Positions 9,375-19,200 of a stretch of 64,000 nt of DNA are shown here, piece after piece. The notes beneath the pieces were generated by a model. The model was not told where the DNA came from, ran no database searches, and was given only the letters and a program-made list of their open reading frames with translations. This DNA is from Microthyrium microscopicum (lineage: Eukaryota > Ascomycota > Dothideomycetes > Microthyriales > Microthyriaceae), in assembly GCA_010405405.1 (NCBI GenBank), contig MU004232.1:1507481-1571480 (forward strand), given 5' to 3'. Position 1 is the first letter of the stretch, and each line of letters begins with the position of its first letter. Position numbers and translations under genes: made by a program.

Positions 9375-11076
9375 ATGAAGAAGTTACAAACCTTAGCAGC
9401 GACCGTTGTCTTTTCTGCTGCGGCAGAGGCAATGGCAGCTATGATCTCAATCCCACAATATCTTCCTACAAAGTCATTTGCGACGACATTTTTGGGTGCC
9501 ATCTTTTTGACCATCACAGTATGGAGCTTTTATCAGATGTTCATTTATCCATCCTTTGTCAGTCCGTTACGACATCTCCCACATCCAAAGGTAAATTCCG
9601 AGTGTAACCGCAATGTTCTTAGCTAACACATTACAGGGCGGCAATCTGTTCTTGGGCCACGGTCTATCGCTCTTCAAACGACCCCCAGGAAACGATTTCT
9701 TGAAGTGGATGAATGAAATCCCAAACGACGGAGTACTCATGTTCAACGGCTTCGGCAATCAACCACGTATTGTGTTGACCAATCCACGAGCTCTCAGTGA
9801 AGTTCTCGTAACCAAAACCTACGACTTCAAGAAACCAAAGCCACTTCGAACCTTTCTACGACGTATACTTGGAGATGGTCTCATTATTGTTGAGGGAGAA
9901 GAACATAAGTTCCAGCGCAAGCATGTTATGCCAGTGTTTAGCTTCCGACACATCAAGGAGCTTTATCCCATGATATGGAAGAAGGCTGTCGCATTGACGC
10001 AGGGCATTGAAGCAGAAATGGCCGAAAAGATGGATCTGTCCATGGGCGAGAAGTCCAAACACAACGTTGTGGAAGTAAACCACTGGGCAAATAAAGTAAC
10101 AATGGACATCATCGGTGTAGCAGGACTGGGTCGAGAATTCAACGCATTGAAGAATTCGGATGATCCTCTGGTCCACAACTACGAAGAAATCCTCGAGCCA
10201 ACTACCGAAAAGCTTACCTTCTTTGCGATGCAAATCATCTTGCCTCAATTCATCGTCAACCGCTTACCTTGGAAGATCAACGAGAGAGTCCGCGTGATCA
10301 CCAGCAACCTCAACCGCATCTGTGGCGAGCTTGTCGCCGACAAACGTGCGCTTATTAAAGCCGATGCCGACGAGCATCTCGACATTCTCTCGGTCCTGAT
10401 CAAATCCAACAACTTCTCTGACAAGCAACTTGTCGATCAACTTCTGACTTTCCTCGCTGCCGGTCATGAAACGACTTCAAGCGCATTCACTTGGGTCACC
10501 TACCTCCTCTCCACCCACCCCGAGATCCAAACCCGCCTACGCGAAGAAATCCGCAAACACATCCCCACCAACCCAGGCCCAGACTTCGATCTGGCCACAG
10601 TACTCGAAGCCATGCCACTACTAAACGGTGTCTGCAACGAGACACTACGCCTCTACCCCACAGTCCCCATCACCATCCGAGATTGCTACACAGATACCAC
10701 TGTATGCGATCACTACATCCCACGTGGAACGCAAGTTCATCTTGTGCCCTGGGCAACCAACCGCCTACCAGAGTTCTGGGGATCCAATGCCGGCGACTTT
10801 GTACCAGATCGATGGATCGACAAAGAGACTGGCCGACCCAACAACACTGGCGGGTCAAGTAGTAACTACAACATCTTGACCTTCTTGCATGGGCCTCGGT
10901 CGTGTATTGGGGAGAAATTCGCAAAGGCAGAACTGCGTTGTTTGGTGGCGGCGATGGTTGGTGCTTATGAGATGGAGTATGCGGATCCGAGTGTTGAAGC
11001 TATACCGCATGGTGTGATTACGACGAAGCCAAGATGGGGTATGGAGTTGCGTTTGAAGTCATTACAGCAATGGTGA
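9375..11076 (+). CDS. cytochrome P450 monooxygenase, 551 aa
   Basis: Two exons, 9375-9590 and 9637-11076, joined in phase 0 (GTAAAT...TTACAG). The N-terminus has hydrophobic segments ending TFLGAIFLTITVWSFYQMF, an ER membrane anchor with the active domain in the cytosol. All P450 marks are present: I-helix AAGHETTSSA, K-helix ETLRLYP (ExxR), and heme loop FLHGPRSCIG with the thiolate Cys495. The anchor is longer than usual and may include two helices. The I-helix and K-helix wording resembles the CYP3/CYP4-like fungal families, but I cannot assign a CYP number or substrate. The convergent neighbour is a racemase-family gene; no backbone synthase gene is nearby to suggest a metabolite cluster. 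Confidence 0.95.
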
Positions 11077-11264
11077 GAAGCTACTCTGTAAATGTTTTGG
11101 GCTAAACCAGGGGTTGCGGTATGTCCTTCTACAGTAGATGGCTAGAATTGCAGCTTCGTTCGATGATTATGTCTCATGTTTGTTTATTTGTTTAAGACTA
11201 TTCCTGTATCGTTAGATAGGCTCCATGATATAGACACGACTTTTAAATGCATCACGTCAGCGTC

Positions 11265-12049
11265 CTAAAACTCCGTTCTCATCGCACCTTCCAGCCACGC
11301 AACACCAGCCATAACTCCATCCACAATCCTAACTGCCTTGCCTTCCTTCTCCCCCAACTCTTCGATCGCCGCTTCCCTCACCATCTCATTCATACCACTC
11401 ATACCTGCACAACCTAAACATATCGCGCCCACATCGCCCTTCTTAAGCACTCGTTTCGTCGCATCCATCATCTTCTTACGCACCTCTTCCGGCGGCGCAT
11501 CATGCAATTCAGTCGCATTCAACCCCGTAGTCTCCACCCCAGCAAATCTAGTCGACACAACCTTCACACCTAGAAACGCCTCGACCGCCTCATTGAGAAT
11601 ATCTTCCCAGACTTTGCCCGTGCTAACAATACCAAACTTCTGATGTGGTGCGATGATCTGTAGACTAGTACTGACGCTTGACTCGAAGATGCCAGTCACT
11701 GGTTTTCCGCTTGCTTGGATTGCAGGTTGAGCTTTCAGCCATGGGACGAGCGGGTGTTGGCTATAGCAGGCGGTGAGGAAACCATCGTATTTATCGAGAA
11801 GGGGGAGGAGAGCGGGACCGCAGTGTTTGGCGGATTCGGCGGCGTCGGTTTCGTCGTTGATGGATTTTGGGCCTGAGGGGGCGGTGAAGTAGTCATGTTG
11901 CGTCTGCAATAGATGATGAGTAATGCGCTGTGAAAGTAGTATCTTCATACTTCTGTAAATCCTAAAGCATCAACGAGTGGTTTGAGCGCATCAGTCATGG
12001 ACTTTGTTGAATTGGGGTTGATGACGAGAATACATCGTTTGGGAGTCAT
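11265..12049 (-). CDS. DCG1-like Asp/Glu/hydantoin racemase family protein, 245 aa
   Basis: Two exons, 12049-11951 and 11903-11265, with a 47-nt intron (GTATGA...TTGCAG). The family signature is complete once the exons are joined: an N-terminal ILVINPNST strand, YFTAPSGPKSIND, the first catalytic cysteine in TACYSQHPLV (Cys79), VTGIFESS, and the second in CLGCAGM. The two cysteines act as opposed acid/base residues in cofactor-independent racemases; yeast DCG1 belongs to this family and is controlled with allantoin catabolism genes, so a hydantoin- or allantoin-type substrate is possible but unproven. Cytosolic, no signal peptide. Confidence 0.85.
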
Positions 12050-12722
12050 GGTTGTGTATCTGACGGTGACTGAGATTTCTGGTTGTGTTTCCGGGAAAGT
12101 CATCTGCGATGCAAAGAGTTTGAAGATTTGGATTTGGAAAATGAAGTTGTAGTGAAGTTATAAGAACCGTGGTGCTTGATAAGGAAGTTATAGAAAAGTT
12201 CAAAGCGGAGAATACCGACACCGATTTCGGTATGACGCTGTAGCTTTTTTTTGCTCCATGTTCTTGAGAATAAACTACTTATGAAAACCGATTTTTACTG
12301 GCTGGGAAAGAAATTATACGCCTGCTTGTTCGAAAAGGCACCAAAATAAAGCAGTATGCTCGTGTTAACGTTATAGGTTCGGATTACGTTTATCTCTTTT
12401 TTTTTACTTCTTTCTGTCTATTGATTGCTCTTATACATTTAACATAATAAAGCCACATGGAGGGCAAGGTCGTAGTCAATAGTCAGGTACATTTGGTCGA
12501 AGTTACCCAATTTTCCTTGCTCCCCTAACCACATTCTGATATTGAGCGCCACGGCGCATACCGTAGGTTTCGGGAATGATATTTGAGAGTACTAAGATAA
12601 AATGGATTACAATACTTAAGTGGTTAGTTTTCAGGCTATAGATTTACGAGTTCGATAGCTTTGGTTCTTTAGGTATGATGGCAAAAGGGAAGTATAACAG
12701 TCACCACTGTCTCAAAGGAAGT
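12050..12722. other. intergenic, no gene seen
   Basis: About 670 bp between the racemase start and the tRNA terminator, AT-rich. It holds the racemase promoter; I see no other feature. Confidence 0.5.
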
Positions 12723-12730
12723 AAAAAAAA
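12723..12730 (-). terminator. oligo-T Pol III terminator of tRNA-Val
   Basis: Eight T residues on the minus strand, 12 bases beyond the tRNA 3' end. This is the expected RNA polymerase III stop signal and supports the idea that the interrupted tRNA gene is still a Pol III unit. Confidence 0.75.
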
Positions 12731-12742
12731 GAGTTTTATCTG

Positions 12743-12871
12743 TACGAGAAGGGAGGATTGAACTCTAAAGCCGGTTGAGTCAGCATTTGCTCAGTTCTCT
12801 AATATACGAAGGTAACGTACCCCGACCTTCGCCGTGTAAAGGCGACATCATAACCACTAGACTATTCTCGC
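12743..12871 (-). tRNA. tRNA-Val(UAC) with a 56-bp insert in the T-stem
   Basis: Without bases 12820-12765 this is a complete 73-nt cloverleaf. Acceptor stem GCGAGAA/TTCTCGT pairs with one G-T wobble at position 1. D arm has A14, G18G19 and A21. Anticodon stem TCGCC/GGCGA encloses a 7-nt loop TTTACAC with anticodon TAC. The variable loop is AGGTC, the T-stem GGGAG/CTCCC with loop TTCAATC, and the discriminator is A. The anticodon arm is the one I recall for yeast tRNA-Val(UAC). The A box (TAGTCTAGTGG) and B box (GTTCAATCC) are intact, but lie 56 bp farther apart than usual. The anticodon loop is uninterrupted, so there is no normal 37/38 tRNA intron. An oligo-T stop follows. Whether a mature tRNA is made is unknown. 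Confidence 0.85.
12765..12820 (-). other. spliceosomal-type intron-like insert in tRNA-Val
   Basis: 56 bp starting GTACGT and ending CTTTAG on the minus strand, with a GCTGAC branch-like site whose A lies 15 nt before the end. Length, donor, branch and acceptor all match the protein-gene introns of this window (the FKBP gene uses the same GTACGT donor). The boundaries can shift by one G without changing the restored T-stem. It splits T-stem bases 51 and 52. Confidence 0.75.
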
Positions 12872-13627
12872 GCCATGATTGGCTGCTAGACAGCAGCTTT
12901 TTCGATCCAAACTTGTACCACTGAGGGCAAAAGATCAAACCAATATTCCGCGGCTTTTGTCAATATACTTGCTGTTACGCAAGCAGAAAATTTCGGTGTA
13001 CGACGCTACAACATGACCTGGCGATGCTACCGCACACCCATTTGCCTCTATTTTGTCTCGAAAGAAAATACAGAAAGGTACAGAGTTTAGATGTTTAATA
13101 CATGATCCAAAAACTTAACGGCATGAATGTTATTTTCGTTATTTGTCATCGAAATCTAAATGGTTAGGCAGTCTGTCTCGACGTTGACCGCCACCTTCAG
13201 TTGCAGTAATGCAGAAAACGATATGGTACCGAATAAATGTCTCAGTGTATATCTTGTCAGATCCATTGCTAAAAATTCCAATCTACTTCTTCCATATGGC
13301 CAAATTCTTTTGCTCTATAAATTCCAAAGGTGGTCATTAGTAGTAAAGTTGGCGCAAGGCAAGTACGACTAACAGGCAGCTGCAGGATAGCTAGTTTCAG
13401 CCTGATAGTCACCCAAATACCTAGTCCAATCCAGCCTACAAATTATCGATTGGTAATGCACGCCTAATATATTGTCTGGAAACAAACAGTCTATCAACAT
13501 ATGATGCGTATGAGCTATGTATTTCTGTCATCTCAATAATTTCATGATGTAAAACACATTTCTACTGACCAGCCATCAGAAGTATCTAGCCTTCTCTAAT
13601 GTCCGCACAACGCCGCTTGAAAGTAAT
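12872..13627. other. intergenic, no gene seen
   Basis: About 750 bp between the tRNA 5' end and the FKBP stop. It includes the FKBP 3' UTR; an open frame at 13160-13372 has no recognisable content. Confidence 0.5.
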
Positions 13628-14093
13628 CTACAACTCATCCTTGCCCGGTGTAACCGTAACCATCTCAGTCTCAAAGACAAGCACCGAGTTGGCAGGGATT
13701 GGACCAACTGCACGCTCACCATATGCCCAGCTTGGCTGGATGGTAAGTGTACGCTTGTCACCGGGGCACATGTCTTCTAGACCCTTGTCCCAGCCTTTGA
13801 TAACTTGTCCACCGCCGAGTGCGAAGGAGAGTGGTTGACCGCGGTCATATGAGGAGTCGAACTTTGTGCCTACAAGGAATTGTGTTAGTATATCATGGGA
13901 GGTATTTGAGAGGGTGGGTGGCAAACGTACCGTCTGTGAGTGTGCCCTTGTAGTGGACGCCGATGGTATCGCCTGCCTTGGACTTGCGATCGCATTCGCC
14001 GGCGTGGGTAATCTTGATGTCGAGGGGCTCGTCGAGAGCGGATACAAATGGGATCGCAACGGCGGCGAGGACTGTGAGGATGGAGAAGCGCAT
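13628..14093 (-). CDS. ER-lumenal FKBP-type peptidyl-prolyl isomerase (FKBP2-like), 134 aa
   Basis: Two exons, 14093-13931 and 13869-13628, with a 61-nt GTACGT...GTAG intron. A signal peptide ([19 protein letters not shown]) is followed by one FKBP domain: [42 protein letters not shown] and [12 protein letters not shown], including the Trp at the base of the FK506/proline pocket. The C-terminus is KDEL, a retrieval signal, so the protein should stay in the ER lumen and help fold secretory proteins. It is divergent from CHS7, itself an ER export chaperone, across a 757-bp shared upstream region. Confidence 0.95.
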
Positions 14094-14850
14094 ACTGAGA
14101 TGTTGTGGAGATTGAAATGGATGGTGGTTTTGTGATGGATGGAATCGACGAGCGGAGTTATCGTCGTAGAGGATATGTTCTTGATAAAGTGAGATTTGGA
14201 TGTTGTATGATATGTTGTAGTTTCAATAAATTGTACATGAAATATTGAAGACACCTTGACACATTCTCGATGTTTGACACGGGCCACTCAAGTCACGGGA
14301 AACGCACGTTTTAAATAGATTCAACTATAAACAACGCAAGGGCCACCACTAGCGAGGGGTCGGTCACGATGTGATAGGTTGAATGGAGATGCGGCTGGTT
14401 CACGCTTGCTGTGTTTGGCTGGGGCGTTCCTGCCTTTGCTGCAGTCCTTGAGTAGCCTGGTGTTTCCTTCCCTTCTCCAGAATTGCTCCTGCCTCCCCTG
14501 CACAGTCTCCCCGTCAACACCTTCCTCTCCAAATTTCAAATCCTTGGATTTGCTCCCTGTCGTTCTTGCATCTATTCTTTCGTTACTCAGCCCTTTCCAT
14601 CTCTCCAGGTCCAGTTCCAAACATATAACCTCTACCAGGCGTCAACTCAATCACTTCTTCAAGAACATCATACACACTCGAACCGTTTATTCTTCCGTCC
14701 GGCCCCATCATTAACCAGCCTTCCACTCTCCACACCACCACCCCTTTCGTTGCCTCATTCCACCACGCCTTGTCCGGCTCCACGCTCGTCCAAACAGCTT
14801 GTCGGCTGTTCTGATCTTACAAGCAAGACTGTCACCGCCTCGTTGAAACC
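14094..14850. promoter_or_regulatory. divergent promoter region FKBP / CHS7
   Basis: 757 bp between the two start codons. The half next to CHS7 (about 14430-14780) is strikingly pyrimidine-rich on the plus strand, as is common for fungal leaders and core promoters. I see no confident TATA box. Open frames here are not conserved-looking and are probably part of the CHS7 leader. Confidence 0.5.
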
Positions 14851-15965
14851 ATGGGGTTCGGCGACTTTCACGACATCTGCGCGCATGCTGCTCTGCCGCT
14901 ATGCAATCTCATCGGACCGCCCAGTCAGATTTCTGGTCATATTGGAATCCAGGCAACCTGCTTCTCGCGATCCGTTGTATTGGCAAATACCCTCATCTTC
15001 CAAGGAGCCACAGACTTTATACATATACTGGCTTTGATAATGGCTTCCATCATGATCATTCACGTGCGATCAAAGTTTACCGCTGTTGGTATGTCGCAGG
15101 ACGCGAATCCATTCCTTTGACTTTGTCCCGCTAACATAATCATAGGCCGAAAGGAAATCACCTTCTTCTTCTACCTATACATGACCCTGACCTGCTTCTC
15201 CCTCGTTCTCGATGCCGGTGTTATTCCTTCCGGTAATGGCGCCTATCCATATTTTGTCGCCGCTCAAAATGGTCTTGCATCGGCGCTCTGCACGAGTCTG
15301 TTGATCAATGGATTTGTCGGCTTCCAATTATATGAGGACGGAACTACACTCTCAGTCTGGCTATTGCGATTCTTTACATCAGTTATGTTCGTCATCTGTG
15401 GCGCCATCTCCCTCTTGACTTTCAAGGGATGGGCCGGCCTAGGACCAGAGAACACAGTCGGAATGTTCGTAGTACTCTACATCTTCAACGGCATCTTTCT
15501 CGCCATCTACGTGGTCATGCAAGTTCTTCTCGTCCTCAATACATTGGAAGACCGCTGGCCAATGGGTGATATTTTGTTTGGTATCTTTTTCTTGATCATT
15601 GGTCAAGTCATCCTCTATGTTTTCAGCGGCAAAATTTGCGAGGCGGCTTCCCATTATCTTGATGGCCTTTTCTTTGCAACCATCTGCAACCTCTTGGCAG
15701 TTATGATGGTCTACAAGGTAAGAATTACCCGGTTCAATATATCATTCATGTCACTAACCTACTATAGTACTGGGATTCCATTACCAAGGAAGATCTGGAA
15801 TTCAGCGTCGGCGTAAAACCAAACAATTGGGAAGTCAAGGAACTGATGCCCGAGGAGGAACGCCGAACTACCTACTACCACAATGACAATGGATCCGAGT
15901 ACTCCAACAGCTTGTACCAACAACCGACTCAAAAACGGAACTCAGGTCATGGCTGGCATTACTAA
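14851..15965 (+). CDS. chs7: chitin synthase export chaperone CHS7, 335 aa
   Basis: Three exons: 14851-15088, 15146-15717 and 15768-15965, all joined in frame. CHS7 is a multi-pass ER membrane protein needed for chitin synthase III (Chs3) to leave the ER. The start [22 protein letters not shown] matches the family opening, and [37 protein letters not shown] and FFYLYM are its hallmark stretches. About seven hydrophobic segments are visible, and the hydrophilic C-terminal tail ([12 protein letters not shown]...) is cytosolic and comes from the third exon. Length is normal for the family. Confidence 0.95.
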
Positions 15966-16428
15966 GAGTGTTAAGAAAATGACGAATATTTGCATCAGCA
16001 TGCGTGGCGTTTTGGTTTGGTTTAATTTATAATTGATTTATTCATTTTTGGAGCGACTCCCAAGCGCAAGAGTGGACGTATTGGTTTGAGATTGGGGATT
16101 TTGTATTCTTGATACCTCTGGATTCAGAAGGTTTGGTTGAGAGTGAGCGACACTCTCGAGGATAGTATTATGGACAATCATTACGCAGCGGATACATCAA
16201 TGGTATTACTAGTAGGCTAATGATTAGCATTTCTGGAAAAGGCCAACAGATTTCGGCCAAGGAGAATCCCACCTGATCAAGATTCTCCTGTACATAGTTG
16301 CAATAGAACTAATATCAATTCTCAAAGCAAGATTTGGTACTCATCATCTCGTTATTGTCATTATCTAGCTATCTACAAAAGCAAATGGAAATTCTTTCGC
16401 TCAAAATGCAACGCTACGAAGCTATATA
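15966..16428. other. convergent intergenic stretch
   Basis: 463 bp between the convergent CHS7 and 2EXR-like genes; 3' UTRs presumably. Nothing else seen. Confidence 0.5.
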
Positions 16429-17865
16429 CTAACCCAGCAGCTCCAACTCTCGCCTATATGGATCCTCTCGCTTCCAAAATGTTCGTACTTCATAATACAG
16501 CATATCATCAAGAGGAAAGTCCACGGTTCCGTTGGCTTCGTTGGAGTGGTGTCGATATGAAGATTTTTCAAACTTGGCTGGGCCGATCCAGCGGTTTGTT
16601 GTCTTTGAATGCATCGTCATATATACTTCTTTTCGTTCTTCGTCGTTGACAAGCTCACTTTCACCATTCTCATCAGCTTCGTCATCTTCGATCTCATGGA
16701 CCGGTATAACGGGATTTGATACTCTCAACCGCCAATCCCGTACCCGTCCCTCAATGATCTCCTCCAGCTCCTTCCGTCTCCCATTCCTCGTCTGCCACAC
16801 CCATTCCAACGTCTTCACACTCGCCGGAATCCTTAACCTATCCACCCACCCCGCCCGTCCCGTCCTCTCGCCCTCCGTATCCGTCTCCTCATCCTCATCC
16901 TCATCCCGCTCATCCTCATCCTCATCCTCGCCGTCCTCCGACCCCTCACCAATCCGCGGCGCAGTCTCAAAATGCGGCGGCTCATCCTCATCCCACCCCT
17001 TCCAATCCGCATACCGAACCGTCAAAACCAACTCATCAACCCTAACATTTCTCTCCAAACAATGCAACAACCCCAGCAACCCATCACTCTCCACGCTCCA
17101 CATCTGCGCATACACATGCACCTTCGGCATCCAGCCCAGCGGGCATTTATACGGACTGCCATACGTATACAGGCTATGACTACACAGCGCAGTTGCTCGG
17201 TGCGCAGCGGACTTGGCACATACGTCGTTGCAGTCACGTAGATTGCGTGCGTGTGTCAGGGCGACGTGCTCGTTTGGACAGCGTGAGGGGATGCCGAGCC
17301 AGAAGCGGAATGTGGCGTTGCGTTGCGGGATGGGGCGGGCTTCGTGGTGGATGCGTTTGCAGGTTCGGAGGAGGGTGGTGGGGATGTGGGTGGGGGACTT
17401 GTAGGTGGGTTGGTACCAGTGGGCGGAGAGGTCGAAGGGCGTGCGGACGGGTGTTTCGATGAGGATTAGGGAGTAGATTTGGTGGCGGATTTCGGGGGGG
17501 AGGAGGGTGAAGAAGAGGGATTGCGGTTGATGGTTTACGGTCGATGGGTCCAGGTGGTAGCGGCGGAGACGGTTGGGTTTGATGTGGGATGGGATGGTGT
17601 ATGGCTCTTCGGCGGGTGGTGGTGAGGAGGTGGGTATATAGCTGGCGACTTTGGCGAAGGTTGAGGTTGTGGGTGAGGCTCTGGGTGATGTTGGTGTGCT
17701 TGGTGTTGGGGACATTGTGGGAGCTTCGTTGCTTGTGCTTGAACTGGGCTCGATGGTATCGTGTGTTTCGTTCGTCGAAGCACTTTTCGGTCGTCTACTG
17801 AATACTCGTAAAGGCAGCAGTAGGAGTCGAGCTGCTCGAGCTCTTTTCGACTTTTTGGCGGGCAT
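16429..17865 (-). CDS. fungal 2EXR/F-box-like domain protein, 478 aa
   Basis: Single exon. The start is ATG at 17865 (MPAKKSKRARAARL); the upstream in-frame extension begins with TTG. The N-terminal ~110 residues are basic and Ser/Thr/Pro-rich. Near residues 120-140 is LLPPEIRHQIYSLIL, the LPxEIRxxIY motif of a large ascomycete family (2EXR or similar) with unknown biochemical role. A very acidic run of alternating Glu and Asp (about residues 310-335) lies in the second half, then a WVWQTRNGRRKELEE segment. The strand opposite the acidic run shows a long Ser-rich open frame that is only its shadow. High GC over the first half compared with neighbours. No function assigned. Confidence 0.75.
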   Translation of the reverse strand: MPAKKSKRARAARLLLLPLRVFSRRPKSASTNETHDTIEPSSSTSNEAPTMSPTPSTPTSPRASPTTSTFAKVASYIPTSSPPPAEEPYTIPSHIKPNRLRRYHLDPSTVNHQPQSLFFTLLPPEIRHQIYSLILIETPVRTPFDLSAHWYQPTYKSPTHIPTTLLRTCKRIHHEARPIPQRNATFRFWLGIPSRCPNEHVALTHARNLRDCNDVCAKSAAHRATALCSHSLYTYGSPYKCPLGWMPKVHVYAQMWSVESDGLLGLLHCLERNVRVDELVLTVRYADWKGWDEDEPPHFETAPRIGEGSEDGEDEDEDERDEDEDEETDTEGERTGRAGWVDRLRIPASVKTLEWVWQTRNGRRKELEEIIEGRVRDWRLRVSNPVIPVHEIEDDEADENGESELVNDEERKEVYMTMHSKTTNRWIGPAKFEKSSYRHHSNEANGTVDFPLDDMLYYEVRTFWKREDPYRRELELLG

Positions 17866-19200
17866 GATGGTGGAGCTTTGTGTATCACGATGGTGTCTCA
17901 AAGCTCAGAGATAAATCTGGCCGCCCTGGGATACTAGTAGTATTTCGTCAACTAGATTAGACTGAGGAGAATCAGACAGTGAACCTCTTGGACGACGGTG
18001 ACAACGCATTGGTGACTGGCACCGGTAGTGACACAAGGCTGAAGGTTGCCTATGTCCCCGCCATGCGAGCCATGAACTATTGGACCTATCATTTGAGACC
18101 GGTCAAGGTTGACTCTTGAGTTCGCGCTGCTAAGCCGCAAATGGCTGGCTGAGACATGAGAAGTCTTTGAACAGAAGCGAGGGCGAAGGTTCTCATTGTA
18201 AATACGAGCGATGAGTTGATGATACAGAACGATGGAGGATGATGGAGGAGGACAACAAGTGGTTCGCGCGTTGTTGAAAATGGGCGAGCACTCTAAGCTT
18301 TCACGGAGGCCGGAAATATCATCATTTTCATTTAGCCTCCTTCACAGCTATATGACATTCAAGGCAATACTCTCTGCCTTTTATTATTCACGCAGAAAGT
18401 TATCCATTCCTGGAGAAAAGAGTTCTGATCGTGCCTGGCGAGCACAGTAAAGGTCTAAAACAGCTACTCTTCCCTCACATGTTCGAGAGCATTTGAAACG
18501 AGAATTCCAGGAATTGAATAAATTGTACGCGAGAAATAAGCATTTAGATAGTGGCATATATCGCCGTAACAATACAGTATTATCAGCAAAAAGGATTTGG
18601 AGTGGATTTATGGTTCCCCTCTTTACAGTCTGGATGGCAGAGTCGCAGACCAGCCACCCCCAACATCACATCATCCAACCAGTCTATCACCATCTCTTCT
18701 TCTTCATCTTGACTTCCTCCTCACGTTTCGTCTGATTGCTCTTCTAGTTTTTAGCAATCCACCTGGTAACGCGATACATATCAGGAGCATTCCCCGTAGC
18801 CTTACGTTGCAGTGCTGTCTACGCTTTGCGAGCAACTCCTCACATTGTGACTTTGAAGGTCTAGTTACTCTATCCCATTGGGCCATTACCCAGTCGAGTA
18901 ATACCAACAACCAGAAAACGAGTTAGTACATTCCTTCCTACTGTTTTTGTCAGTTCTGCCACCAGTTCCTGCCTTGATGAGCTTACTTTCATGGAAGCCA
19001 AGTTGTCTTGGTATCCATCGATTCGTGCAATGCAATGGGACCCAAGCAATTCCATCATCCTCTTCCCACCCACATACATGTGCAGCAGTTATATACACTA
19101 TCAATTATTTCCAGCTATATCTCTAGACTTTGGCTTGAACGAAACCTTTCCTCCTTATTAGAAATTGAGACTGTTTTCTCAAATACTAATACTAATTCAA
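17866..19200. other. 1.3-kb intergenic stretch, no gene seen
   Basis: Between the starts of two divergent genes (2EXR-like and DPP V). It contains both promoters. Open frames such as 18597-18926 have no recognisable motifs and lack splice support. The last 150 bp before 19201 are AT-rich. Confidence 0.5.

Noticed and set aside
10491-10862. Pro/His/Arg-rich open frame within the P450 gene
   Set aside because: Alternative frame of a clear P450 exon; composition follows from the GC-rich codons there.
9375-12049. P450 plus racemase as a secondary-metabolite cluster
   Set aside because: No backbone enzyme, transporter or regulator next to them; neighbours are a tRNA and housekeeping genes.
12743-12871. 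Reading the tRNA as having an ordinary anticodon-loop intron
   Set aside because: The anticodon arm TCGCC-TTTACAC-GGCGA is complete and uninterrupted; only removal of the insert from the T-stem restores pairing.
14483-15037. 184-codon frame overlapping the first CHS7 exon
   Set aside because: Pyrimidine-rich leader read in a different frame from CHS7; no conserved content.
16532-17179. Long Ser-rich open frame on the plus strand
   Set aside because: It is the antisense shadow of the Glu/Asp-rich run in the 2EXR-like gene; no start context, introns or domain.
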